Below are positions 17,736 through 26,998 of a stretch of DNA of 64,000 nt, in pieces. Origin of the DNA: Massilia psychrophila (GTDB lineage Bacteria > Pseudomonadota > Gammaproteobacteria > Burkholderiales > Burkholderiaceae_D). Below the pieces are notes generated by a model. It did not search any database. It was given only the letters and a program-made list of their open reading frames with translations, and was not told the DNA's origin. Location of the stretch: positions 1-64,000 of the forward strand of contig NZ_PDOB01000008.1 in NCBI RefSeq assembly GCF_002760665.1, given 5' to 3'. A program made the translations under genes and the position numbers. The first letter of the stretch is position 1, and each line of letters begins with the position of its first letter.

Positions 17736-18044
17736 TAACCAACCATACCAAGACCGCCGGCGAACAGCGAGTTCTATTTCATGCTCGGGGCCGCTCGCGA
17801 CATGGACCACGCGTACACCGTGGTTGGACGGGTGGTCGTCGGCGTGGACGTCTTGCTGGCGCTAAAGCAGCGGGAGCCCCCCGCCAATTCGGACACCATG
17901 CAATCGGTGCACTTGCTGGCCGATCTGCCCAAGGTCAGCATCATGACCGACACAGCCTTAAGCGCGTTCATCGATAAGGTCCGGCATGAGAAAGCAGCAA
18001 ATTTAAACGTCTGTGATGTCATGTTGCCCGTCAAGATCGAATAG
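17736..18044 (+). pseudogene. Cyclophilin-type peptidyl-prolyl isomerase, C-terminal remnant
   Basis: The frame reads PPANSEFYFMLGAARDMDHA, then YTVVGRVVVGVDVLLALKQ and EPPANSDTM. This is the second half of a cyclophilin domain in which ANSQFF and YTxxGRVVxGMDV are the family blocks. The first half, with the catalytic Arg/Phe segment, is absent and no start codon with a ribosome-binding site precedes it. The reading frame then continues to 18044. It begins just after the flavoprotein stop codon, so the deletion that removed its front ended here. Not expected to be functional. Confidence 0.75.
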
Positions 18045-18366
18045 TGAATCGAAGCGGAACAAGAGGGTCAGAACAAGCGGACTTGATTTTGGCACGACGA
18101 AAAACAGGTGTGCTGGCGGCGAAATCGAGGCACTGTCGAGGCCGCGTCTGAACGGCAGCCCCGACCCTTCAGTTTGCGCACAGCGCCCTGCGCTCGACAA
18201 TAGTCAACGGCACGCCCCACGTTTTTGCGCTCTGCTGCAGCCTTGTTCGCTCGATAAAAGGGTCCGCAGCGTCCTACCTGACCTGTCACGCCGACCGAAC
18301 TCTTGACATCGCTACAGACATTAGGTAATTTATCGTTTTTACATAAATTGACTAAAAAGCGTATAT
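18045..18366. other. Gap before the AAA ATPase gene
   Basis: About 320 bases. The left 250 bases show no gene. The right end is AT-rich and carries the promoter described at 18303-18331. Confidence 0.5.
18303..18331 (+). promoter_or_regulatory. Sigma-70-type promoter of the AAA ATPase gene
   Basis: A perfect -35 hexamer TTGACA (18303-18308), a 17-base spacer and a -10 hexamer TAATTT (18326-18331). Transcription would start about 18338, giving a short AT-rich leader before the ATG at 18367. Confidence 0.6.
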
Positions 18367-19566
18367 ATGGATCCCATTTTTAATCCTTACGCTCCTGGTG
18401 CCGGCAGTCCCCCGCCTGAGCTCGCAGGCCGTAATGCAGTGAGAGAAAAAATGCGCTTGTGTATCGAGCGACTTCGTCGCGGTAAGCCGGCGAAGAGCAT
18501 GATGCTGGTCGGTCTCAGGGGGGTAGGCAAGACCGTCTTGCTGGATCAGATGATGAAGGACGCCGAGGCATCTGGCGTAGTTACGATCCGGATCGAGGCG
18601 CCCGAGGGTAGATCGTTGCCTGCCGTGCTGGCGCCGCAATTGCGCTTGGGATTGCTTAAGCTGAGTCGAACGGAGAAAGCCAAGGACATGGCCATCCGCG
18701 GGCTGCGCGCGCTGGCCGGTTTCGTGGGCCAGATGAAGGTCACGTTCAACGACATCGAAGTGGGGCTCGACTATGAGCCAGAACCGGGGTTGGCTGATAA
18801 CGGCGACCTGGAAGGCGATCTCACAATGCTGCTTGAGCAGGTGGGCAAGGCGGCGCTTGCAGGAGAGACGCTAGTGGCTATCTTCATCGATGAATTGCAA
18901 TATGTTCCCGAAAAACAGATGGCCGCCCTGATTTCGGCGCTTCACCGCTGTGCGCAACTGCAGTTGCCGCTCGTTGTGGCCGGTGCCGGTTTGCCCCAAT
19001 TGCGGGGACGGATGGGTGAGGCGAAGTCATATGCCGAGCGCTTGTTCGACTTCCCTGCGATCGGGCCGCTCGACGCAGCCGACGCAGCCGACGCCATCGT
19101 CAAGCCTGCACACGATGAAGGCGTCGACTTTGATGAAGACGCAGTAACACTGATCGTCACGTACACCAAAGGCTACCCCTACTTTCTGCAAGAATGGGGC
19201 AAACACGCATGGGACGTTGCCGCCGCCAGCCCGATCACACGCTTGGATGTCGAGACCGCTTCGAGGCAAGCCATCGCCACGCTCGACGAGAGCTTTTTCC
19301 GGGTGCGTTTCGACCGGCTGACACCAGCGGAAAAAAGATACCTTCGCGCGATGGCGGAACTTGGCAGCGGACCACATCGTTCCGGGGACATTGCCGCGAA
19401 ACTGGGGCGCGAAAGTTCATCACTTGGTCCGGTACGAAGTAACCTCATAGCCAAAGGGATGATATGGAGTCCGACGCATGGTGATACTGCGTTCACGGTA
19501 CCGCTGTTTGATGAATTTATGAAACGTATTATGCCTGGTGAAGCGTGGATGCAAGCTGACGCTTGA
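18367..19566 (+). CDS. AAA-family ATPase with C-terminal winged-helix region
   Basis: A 399-residue P-loop ATPase resembling the archaeal-ATPase/AAA_16 group. Walker A GLRGVGKT is at residues 49-56; Walker B VAIFIDELQ is near residue 170. A sensor-like GYPYFLQEWG block follows and a C-terminal winged-helix-like part (about 320-399: LTPAEKRYLRAMAEL, SGDIAAKLGR). A short Pro-rich front (NPYAPGAGSPPP) is typical of the group. It is monocistronic with its own promoter. Such proteins are widespread but their role is undefined. It appears fully intact although neighbours on its left are eroded. Confidence 0.8.
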   Translation: MDPIFNPYAPGAGSPPPELAGRNAVREKMRLCIERLRRGKPAKSMMLVGLRGVGKTVLLDQMMKDAEASGVVTIRIEAPEGRSLPAVLAPQLRLGLLKLSRTEKAKDMAIRGLRALAGFVGQMKVTFNDIEVGLDYEPEPGLADNGDLEGDLTMLLEQVGKAALAGETLVAIFIDELQYVPEKQMAALISALHRCAQLQLPLVVAGAGLPQLRGRMGEAKSYAERLFDFPAIGPLDAADAADAIVKPAHDEGVDFDEDAVTLIVTYTKGYPYFLQEWGKHAWDVAAASPITRLDVETASRQAIATLDESFFRVRFDRLTPAEKRYLRAMAELGSGPHRSGDIAAKLGRESSSLGPVRSNLIAKGMIWSPTHGDTAFTVPLFDEFMKRIMPGEAWMQADA

Positions 19567-19710
19567 CCATCGAAGAAAAATGGCAAAGATCGGTCCAGTC
19601 GGCGGCAGTGTCGACTCAACGAAAACTACCATGGCCCGAAAAATGAGCGGAAAACAAAAAAAGACCTACCAGCCGAAGCAAGTAAGTCTTTGATTTTCCT
19701 GCTAATTTCT

Positions 19711-19786
19711 TGGTGCCGCTTGCCGGAATCGAACTGGCGACCTTTTCATTACGAATGAACTGCTCTACCAACTGAGCTAAAGCGGC
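19711..19786 (-). tRNA. tRNA-Thr (anticodon CGU)
   Basis: A complete cloverleaf of 76 bases including an encoded CCA end. The acceptor stem pairs GCCGCTT with AAGCGGC. The anticodon loop TTCGTAA carries CGU after the invariant T33, and the T loop is TTCGATT. The T stem has one A-C mismatch (GCCAG opposite CCGGC) and the first anticodon-stem position is a G-A pair. Confidence 0.93.
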
Positions 19787-19868
19787 GAAGTCCCGCATTT
19801 TAGCAAACAATCGACGAATCTTGCTAGTGCGAATCTGCGTTTGCGCCAATTTTTGCCAAAATATTATC

Positions 19869-20870
<1,002 letters not shown>

Positions 20871-20912
20871 GACATCCTTTTTGTTATGTTGGAATTTCTC
20901 GGTCAAGCAAAA

Positions 20913-23555
20913 TCAGTTGGCGAGCGCCTTGCTCACCACTTCGCGCACGTCGTTCGACAGCTTTTTCAGGCTGGCGACCTGCTGCAGCGCTTTTTTCATG
21001 TTCAGCTGTAAGGCCGGCGCGTAGCGGCGCCAGCGGTCCATCGAGCGCGCCAGCCGGCTCGCCACCTGCGGGTTGATGGCGTCGAGGGCGATGACTTGCT
21101 CGGCCCAGAAGGCGTAACCGCTGCCATCGATCGCGTGAAATTGCGCCGGGTTGCCGCCACAGAAGCTGAACACCAGGCTGCGTGCGCGGTTCGGGTTTTT
21201 CAGGTTGAAGGCGCTGTGCTGCATCAGCGCGCGCACTGCCTTGACGTCGGTGTCGGGTGCGGCGGCCTGCATTGAAAACCACTTGTCGATCACCAGCGCC
21301 TCGTTTTTAAAGTCCTGGTAAAAATCATGCAGGGCCGCGGGCGCAGCGTCGGCGCGGGCCTGGATCAGCGCAACCAGTGCGGCGACCCGGTCGGTCATGT
21401 TGTCGGCGCCGTCGAACTGCGCCTGCGCCAGGTTGACGCCGTCGGCGTCGGGCGCGGCGGCGAGGTAGGACAGCGCCAGGTTTTTAAGGCCGCGCCGGCC
21501 CGCCGACAGCGCGTCGGGACTGTATTGGCCGGGCGTCAGATTGGCGTGGTACTGCGAGGTGAGCTCGGCGCGCAGGCAGGCGCCGATGCAGGCGCGCACG
21601 AACTGGCGCGCGGCATGGATGGCTTGCGGATTAACCACGCCCATCTTCTCGGCGATCATGGTTTCCGACGGCAGCAGCAAGGCCTGTTCGCGAAAGGCCG
21701 GGTCGAGCGTAGCGTCGACCAGTATTTTTCGCATGGCGTCGATGAAGGTGTCGTCGAGGTCGAGCTTGCCGCCATTCGCCAACGCCCCTGCCAATCTGGA
21801 CAGGCGCGCCATCGCCAGCCGCTGGCCGGCTTCCCAGCGGTTGACCGGGTCGCTGTCGTGGCTGAACAGATGCAGCAGTTCGTCGTCCGTATAGGCGTAC
21901 TCGAGCACCACGGGCGCGGAGAAATCGCGCAGCATCGAAGGCGTCGGCGCTTCCAGTACGCCGGTAAAGCTGAACGTCTGCGATTGTTCGGTCAACTCCA
22001 GCACGGCAGTTGCGCCCTTCAGGCCGCCCTGGCCGAGTTGCATGTCGTTGCCGTCCGCGCCCAACAAGCCGACCGCCACCGGGATATGGAACGGCAGCTT
22101 GTCGGTCTGGCCCGGGGTCGGCGGGCAGCTTTGCGAGAGCGTCAGGTCGAATGTTTTTGCTTCGGCGTCGTAGCGGCCGACGGCGCCCACCACCGGGGTG
22201 CCGGCCTGGCTGTACCAGCGCTCGAACTGGTTCAAATCGCGCCCGTTGGCGTCGGCCATCGCGGCGCGGAAATCGTCGCACGTCACGGCCTGGCCGTCAT
22301 GCCGCTCGAAGTACAAGTCCATGCCTTTGCGAAAACCCTCGCGCCCGACCAGGGTCTGGATCATGCGCACCACTTCGGCGCCTTTTTCGTACACGGTGAC
22401 GGTGTAGAAATTGTTGATCTCGACGAAGGAGTCGGGCCGTACCGGGTGGGCCATCGGACCGGCGTCCTCCGGGAACTGGGCCTGGCGCAAGGTGCGCACC
22501 TGGTCGATGCGGGTGACGGCGCGGCCGCTGTCGGTGCCGATCATGTCGGCCGAGAATTCCTGATCGCGGAACACGGTCAAGCCTTCCTTGAGCGACAATT
22601 GAAACCAGTCGCGGCAGGTCACCCGGTTGCCTGTCCAGTTGTGGAAATATTCGTGGCCGACGACCGCCTCGATGCCGGCGTAATCGACGTCGGTCGCCAC
22701 GCGCGGATTGGCCAGCACGAACTTGGTATTAAAAATGTTCAAGCCCTTGTTTTCCATCGCGCCCATGTTGAAGTCGCCGACCGCGACGATCATGAAGCGG
22801 TCGAGGTCGAGTTCGAGGCCGAAGCGCTCCTCGTCCCAGCGGATGCTGTTCTTGAGCGACTGCATGGCGTAGTCGGTCTTGTCGAGGTTGCCTTCTTCGA
22901 CCCATACCTGCAGCAGCGCGTCACGACCGTCTTTCAAACGGAAGCGCTCTTCCTGGCACACCAGCCTGGCTGCGACCAGTGCGAACAAATAAGATGGTTT
23001 CTTGAACGGATCTTCCCACAGGGCGAAGTGGCGGCCGTCGCCGAGCTCGCCTTCTTCGACGAGGTTGCCATTCGACAGCAGCACCGGATATTTTTCTTTA
23101 TCGGCCCGCAGCATCACGGTGAACTTCGCCATCACGTCGGGACGGTCAGGAAAAAACGTGATGCTGCGAAATCCCTCGGCTTCGCATTGCGTGAAAAAAT
23201 TACCGTTCGACACGTACAAGCCGCTCAGCGTCGTGTTCTTTTCCGGCGCGGTGAGCGTTTCGATTTCCAGCGTCACGTCGTCGGGCGTGTTCGGGATGCG
23301 CAGCAACCTGCCGTCGATCCGGTAATCGCGCTTGCCGAGCAGCTTGCCGTTCATGCGCAGGGCCACCAGTTCGATGTTCTCGCCATGCAGTTCGATGCCG
23401 GCGCGCTTGCTGCCGGGGTTGCGCCGCATCGTCATGCGGTTGGCGACGATGGTGCGGGCCGGATCGAGATCGAAACCGAGTTCGACGGTCTCGACCAGGT
23501 AGCTCGGTGGGGTGTAGTCGTTCCGGTAGATGGTCTGGGAGGTGTCTGTGCGCAT
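20913..23555 (-). CDS. pepN: Aminopeptidase N (M1 family)
   Basis: An 880-residue cytosolic zinc aminopeptidase, close to the length of E. coli PepN. The exopeptidase motif GAMEN is at 265-269. The zinc site HEYFH is at 301-305 with the third ligand Glu324 in LKEGLTVFRDQEFS. The start MRTDTSQTIYRNDYTPP matches the family N-terminus, and the C-terminal helical-repeat domain is complete. The frame continues upstream to 23726, but those codons are Arg-rich and without homology. The gene precedes fbp. Confidence 0.97.
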   Translation of the reverse strand: MRTDTSQTIYRNDYTPPSYLVETVELGFDLDPARTIVANRMTMRRNPGSKRAGIELHGENIELVALRMNGKLLGKRDYRIDGRLLRIPNTPDDVTLEIETLTAPEKNTTLSGLYVSNGNFFTQCEAEGFRSITFFPDRPDVMAKFTVMLRADKEKYPVLLSNGNLVEEGELGDGRHFALWEDPFKKPSYLFALVAARLVCQEERFRLKDGRDALLQVWVEEGNLDKTDYAMQSLKNSIRWDEERFGLELDLDRFMIVAVGDFNMGAMENKGLNIFNTKFVLANPRVATDVDYAGIEAVVGHEYFHNWTGNRVTCRDWFQLSLKEGLTVFRDQEFSADMIGTDSGRAVTRIDQVRTLRQAQFPEDAGPMAHPVRPDSFVEINNFYTVTVYEKGAEVVRMIQTLVGREGFRKGMDLYFERHDGQAVTCDDFRAAMADANGRDLNQFERWYSQAGTPVVGAVGRYDAEAKTFDLTLSQSCPPTPGQTDKLPFHIPVAVGLLGADGNDMQLGQGGLKGATAVLELTEQSQTFSFTGVLEAPTPSMLRDFSAPVVLEYAYTDDELLHLFSHDSDPVNRWEAGQRLAMARLSRLAGALANGGKLDLDDTFIDAMRKILVDATLDPAFREQALLLPSETMIAEKMGVVNPQAIHAARQFVRACIGACLRAELTSQYHANLTPGQYSPDALSAGRRGLKNLALSYLAAAPDADGVNLAQAQFDGADNMTDRVAALVALIQARADAAPAALHDFYQDFKNEALVIDKWFSMQAAAPDTDVKAVRALMQHSAFNLKNPNRARSLVFSFCGGNPAQFHAIDGSGYAFWAEQVIALDAINPQVASRLARSMDRWRRYAPALQLNMKKALQQVASLKKLSNDVREVVSKALAN

Positions 23556-23620
23556 GGCGAATCGGTGAGGATTTGATGGACGAATGCCTATTTTACCAAC
23601 ACCGCTGCTAGATCGCCTGC

Positions 23621-23652
23621 TTCGCGCCCGATTCGCGCCCGATTCGCGCCCG
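23621..23652. repeat. Three tandem copies of an 11-bp unit
   Basis: TTCGCGCCCGA occurs at 23621-23631 and 23632-23642, and a third copy lacking the last base at 23643-23652. It lies between pepN and the divergent lipoprotein gene, about 70 bases upstream of the pepN start. Confidence 0.85.
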
Positions 23653-23742
23653 TTGGCGTTAGGTAAGCGCCCGACGTGTTCGGCACGCCGCCGCCGGGCT
23701 CGCCTTCGGATCGACGTAAAAACCAATGTATCAATGTGTGTT

Positions 23743-23785
23743 CTGCGGTAACATTCTGTAAAGATTTTACAAAACCGCAGTGTTT
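23743..23785 (+). promoter_or_regulatory. Nested inverted repeat, possible terminator or regulatory leader
   Basis: Outer arms CTGCGGT (23743-23749) and ACCGCAG (23774-23780) enclose an inner perfect palindrome TGTAAA-GAT-TTTACA (23757-23771). A run of five T follows at once. It could be a Rho-independent terminator on the plus strand or a structured leader of the DUF4136 gene 50 nt downstream. The inner palindrome alone could also be an operator. Confidence 0.5.
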
Positions 23786-23830
23786 TTCCTACACTGAAGT
23801 TGGGAAAAAACGATTCCGATGGAGTTCGAC

Positions 23831-24469
23831 ATGAAACGCATTGTATTGACAGCCACTGCCGCCCTCGCGCTGCTGCTCGGCGGCTGTGCCACCACCATCC
23901 GCAGCGACGTCACCACCTTCCACCAGTGGCCGGCGCAGTTGCAGGACAAGACCTACAGCTTTGACGCACCGCCGCCGCAGGACGACACGCTCGAGCTGCG
24001 CAGCTACCAGAACCTGGTGCGCGCCCAGCTCGGCAAACTCGGTTTCCAGGAAGCGGCCGCCACGCCGGCGTTGAGGGTGTCGATGCGTTTCACCACGACC
24101 GACGTGCCGGTGCGGGTGGTGCAGGCGGTCGATCCGTTCTTTTCGCCGTCGGCGCGGTTTGCCTATATGGGGCCGTACCACCGGCGCGGCTACTGGGGCG
24201 GCGGCCTGTACAGTCCATTTTACGACCCGTTCTGGGGCGGCCTGCCGCGCTACGAGGTCGTCGAACGGCACGTCTACCAGCGCGAGCTGCAGGTCGGCAT
24301 CCGCGCCGCGGGCGACAACCGCCGGCTGTTCGACGTCACCGTGCACAACAACAGCGGCGAGCTGTCGACCCCGGCGCTGATGCCGGCGCTGGTACAAAGC
24401 GCCTTCGAAGGATTTCCCGGCCCGAACGGCGGGGCCCGCCGCGTCGAGCTTAAGCAGGGCAACGGGTAA
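23831..24469 (+). CDS. DUF4136 lipoprotein
   Basis: A 212-residue lipoprotein with lipobox LLGGC (Cys19) after a short signal peptide. The DUF4136 domain begins with SDVTTFHQWP and shows the family pattern of a KTYSF strand, a central Gly/Tyr-rich insertion (RRGYWGGGLY, FYDPFWGG) and a final VTVHN strand. ATG 23831 is chosen over 23819 because GGAG lies 6 nt before it. The likely site is the periplasmic face of the outer membrane; the function of the family is unknown. It stands alone, divergent from pepN. Confidence 0.82.
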   Translation: MKRIVLTATAALALLLGGCATTIRSDVTTFHQWPAQLQDKTYSFDAPPPQDDTLELRSYQNLVRAQLGKLGFQEAAATPALRVSMRFTTTDVPVRVVQAVDPFFSPSARFAYMGPYHRRGYWGGGLYSPFYDPFWGGLPRYEVVERHVYQRELQVGIRAAGDNRRLFDVTVHNNSGELSTPALMPALVQSAFEGFPGPNGGARRVELKQGNG

Positions 24470-24476
24470 CCAAGCT

Positions 24477-24624
24477 GTCATCCTCGCGCACGCGGGGACC
24501 CCATTCGCGTGCGGCCCCGGGTGCTTGCTGGATGCGATAAATGGGGTCCCCGCGTGCGCGAGGACGACGTGGCAATTGCGGCCATTCGACGTTTTGCGAC
24601 ACCCGCGTGCGCGACGGCGACCAG
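24477..24624. repeat. Dispersed repeat: inverted pair plus one 53-bp unit
   Basis: An inverted arm (ending CGGGGACCCC ATT) at about 24478-24507 faces the matching arm AAT GGGGTCCCCGCG at about 24539-24557. A full 53-bp unit follows at 24558-24610 (beginning GCGAGGACGACG), then the start of another at 24611. The same unit is tandemly amplified at 52157-52590. It lies in the convergent gap between the lipoprotein and quinone reductase genes. Confidence 0.75.
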
Positions 24625-24627
24625 GCT

Positions 24628-25605
24628 TTATGGCAGCAAAATCGACGACCCCGTCGTCTTGCGCGCTTCCAGTTCGATATGGCAGCGCGCCGCGTCGGCC
24701 AGGGCGTAACGCTGGTTGATGTCGATCTTGACCTTGCCGGACGCGACCATCTGGAACAGGTCGGCGGCCAACGCCTCGAGATCAACGCGTTTGGCGCAGT
24801 AGGAAAACAGCGACGGCCGGGTGATGAACAGCGAGCCGCGCGAGGCCAGTTCGGCCAGCGAAAACGGCGGCACCGGCCCCGAGGCACTGCCGAAACTGAC
24901 CATCAATCCGAGCGGCTGCAGGCAGTCGAGCGAGCCGATAAACGTGTCCTTACCAATCGAATCGTAGACTACCGGCACCATCTCGCCGTTGGTAATCTCG
25001 CGCACCCGTTCGGTAAAATTTTCGGTGTTGTAATTGATGACGTGCGCCGCGCCGGCCGCTTTGGCGAGCGCGGCCTTCTCTTCCGAACCCACCGTGCCGA
25101 TCAGCGTGGCGCCGATTGCCTTGGCCCACTGGCAGGCAATCAGGCCGACGCCGCCAGCCGCCGCATGGAACAGGATGGTGTCGCCCGGCTTGACCTTGTA
25201 GGTGCGGTTGAGCAGGTATTGCACGGTCATCCCTTGCAGCATCATCGCCGCGCCAGTCTCGAAGGAAATCTCGTCTGGCAGGCGCAGCAGCACCGCCGCC
25301 GGCACGTTGCGCACCTGCGCGTAGGCGCCGGTCGGCCCGCCCGCATACGCCACCCGGTCGCCGACCGCTACTTCCGTCACGCCCTCGCCGATCGCCTCGA
25401 CGACGCCGGCGCCTTCCTTGCCCAAGCCGCCAGGCAGCGGCTGCGGATACAGGCCGGTGCGAAAGTACACGTCGATGAAGTTGACGCCGATCGCCTGCTG
25501 CCGCACCTGTGCCTCGCCCGGGCCGGGCGCTTTGATCTCGATGTCGACGTACTCGAGCACCTCAGGGCCGCCGGTGCGGCTGAACTGAATCGCTTTGGTC
25601 ATCAT
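24628..25605 (-). CDS. NADPH:quinone oxidoreductase (zeta-crystallin type)
   Basis: A 325-residue member of the medium-chain dehydrogenase/reductase family without zinc ligands, so a quinone reductase rather than an alcohol dehydrogenase. It has the catalytic-domain block GVNFIDVYFRTGLYP, the entry AAMMLQGMTVQYLL and the NADPH-binding motif HAAAGGVG. The start is the first of two ATG codons; AAGGAA precedes it inside the end of mgsA. One base separates it from the mgsA stop, so the two are translationally linked. Both may help manage reactive carbonyl or quinone stress (inference). Confidence 0.9.
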   Translation of the reverse strand: MMTKAIQFSRTGGPEVLEYVDIEIKAPGPGEAQVRQQAIGVNFIDVYFRTGLYPQPLPGGLGKEGAGVVEAIGEGVTEVAVGDRVAYAGGPTGAYAQVRNVPAAVLLRLPDEISFETGAAMMLQGMTVQYLLNRTYKVKPGDTILFHAAAGGVGLIACQWAKAIGATLIGTVGSEEKAALAKAAGAAHVINYNTENFTERVREITNGEMVPVVYDSIGKDTFIGSLDCLQPLGLMVSFGSASGPVPPFSLAELASRGSLFITRPSLFSYCAKRVDLEALAADLFQMVASGKVKIDINQRYALADAARCHIELEARKTTGSSILLP

Positions 25606-25606
25606 G

Positions 25607-26002
25607 TTATTTTCCTTTGCTTGAGCGTGAGACGAGCTGCAGTTGCGACAGCACCAGGTGGGCTGTCGATAAATTGGTGGCGCAGGCCACGTTGTGGACG
25701 TCGCAGGCGCGCACCAGGGCATTGATGTCCGGCTCGTGCGGCTGCGGCGTCATCGGGTCGCGCAGAAAGATGACGGCATCGATCAAACCTTCGACCAGCG
25801 CCGCGCCGATCTGCAGGTCGCCGCCGTACGGACCGGACAGCTTGCGCTCGACAGCCAGGCCGAGCTCGTTGGCCAGGCGCGCGCCGGTGGTGCCGGTGGC
25901 GCTCAAACTGCAGCCGCGCAGGAAGTCGAGATATTCCGCCGCGAACGACACCATGTCGTCTTTTTTCTCGTCGTGGGCGATCAGGGCGATACGTGGTTTC
26001 AT
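25607..26002 (-). CDS. mgsA: Methylglyoxal synthase
   Basis: A 131-residue enzyme converting dihydroxyacetone phosphate to methylglyoxal and phosphate, a bypass of lower glycolysis under phosphate limitation. Family blocks are [13 protein letters not shown] at the start, [36 protein letters not shown] and [10 protein letters not shown]. The length fits the family's short form; the start ATG begins [11 protein letters not shown]. It is the first gene of a two-gene operon with the quinone reductase. Confidence 0.93.
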   Translation of the reverse strand: MKPRIALIAHDEKKDDMVSFAAEYLDFLRGCSLSATGTTGARLANELGLAVERKLSGPYGGDLQIGAALVEGLIDAVIFLRDPMTPQPHEPDINALVRACDVHNVACATNLSTAHLVLSQLQLVSRSSKGK

Positions 26003-26142
26003 GCGAGCGGCGCTTTCTAGGTTAAGTTTTTTTCGACCGCAGCCAGGTGCCGGCTTGCGACGGTAGGGGCATGGGCGGCTGCCGTTTTGTTCATTAAGCA
26101 ATTGTAGAGGGAATTGCAAAAGGCGGTTGACGGCGCCGGATT

Positions 26143-26175
26143 CTTGTCGCCCCCGCGTTCGCCAGGACGACGGCT
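26143..26175. repeat. Degenerate half copy of the dispersed repeat
   Basis: GTCGCCCCCGCGTTCGCC AGGACGACGG resembles one arm of the repeat family at 24.5 kb. It lies in the divergent gap (26003-26265) between mgsA and yebC, which must also hold their promoters. Confidence 0.4.
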
Positions 26176-26265
26176 CCTTTGGAGTCGCCCTTCCACGCTC
26201 GATTCCCCGATGCCGCTATGCTAAAATGTGCGCCACTCTCGCATACCCTCCAAGAAAGATCCATC

Positions 26266-26991
26266 ATGGCTGGACACAGCAAATGGGCCAATATCAAGCA
26301 CAAGAAGGCTGCCACCGACGCCAAGCGCGGCAAGGTCTGGACGCGGCTGATCAAGGAAATCACGGTGGGCGCGCGCCTCGGCGGCGCCGACGTCGCGGCC
26401 AACCCGCGATTGCGCCTGGCGGTCGACAAGGCTGCTGATGCCAACATGCCGAAAGAAAACGTCACCCGTGCGATCCAGCGCGGCTCCGGCGGCCTCGAAG
26501 GCGTCAACTACGAAGAAGTGCGTTATGAAGGCTATGGCATCGGCGGCGCGGCGATCATCGTCGACTGCATGACCGACAACCGCGTGCGCACGGTGGCCGA
26601 AGTGCGCCACGCTTTCAACAAGCACGGCGGCAACATGGGCAACGAAGGCTCGGTCGCATTCATGTTCAAGCATTGCGGCCAGTTGCTGTTCGCCCCCGGC
26701 GTCGATGAAGACAAGCTGATGGAAGCGGCACTCGACGCCGGCGCCGACGACGTGGTGCAGGACGACGAAGGCGGTTTCGAAGTGCTGTGCGACCCGTTCG
26801 CTTTCGCGGCTTTGAAGGACGCGCTGGAAAAAACCGGCTTCAAGGCCGAAGTGGCCGAAATCATCTGGAAGCCGGACGCCGAGACGGTGCTGGCCGGCGA
26901 AGACGCCATCAAGATGCAAAAAATCCTCGATGCGCTCGAAAACCTCGACGACGTGCAAGAAGTTTCTACCAACGCTTTGATCGAAGAGTAA
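26266..26991 (+). CDS. yebC: YebC/PmpR family protein
   Basis: A 241-residue protein of the highly conserved YebC (TACO1/PmpR) family. Its members act as transcriptional regulators or as translation factors that relieve polyproline stalling. The hallmark start [19 protein letters not shown] is perfect. The three-domain layout is complete, with [18 protein letters not shown], the block [14 protein letters not shown] and the acidic end NALIEE. It begins a plus-strand housekeeping run, with purD 7 nt downstream. Confidence 0.96.
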   Translation: MAGHSKWANIKHKKAATDAKRGKVWTRLIKEITVGARLGGADVAANPRLRLAVDKAADANMPKENVTRAIQRGSGGLEGVNYEEVRYEGYGIGGAAIIVDCMTDNRVRTVAEVRHAFNKHGGNMGNEGSVAFMFKHCGQLLFAPGVDEDKLMEAALDAGADDVVQDDEGGFEVLCDPFAFAALKDALEKTGFKAEVAEIIWKPDAETVLAGEDAIKMQKILDALENLDDVQEVSTNALIEE

Positions 26992-26998
26992 GACGATT

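Noticed and set aside
10000-18366. Genomic island or prophage explaining the broken genes
   Set aside because: No integrase, transposase, phage gene, direct-repeat boundary or tRNA-edge attachment site was found. tRNA-Thr at 19.7 kb has no visible repeated 3' end nearby.
21327-23576. 749-codon open frame opposite pepN
   Set aside because: Antisense shadow of a clear M1 aminopeptidase gene.
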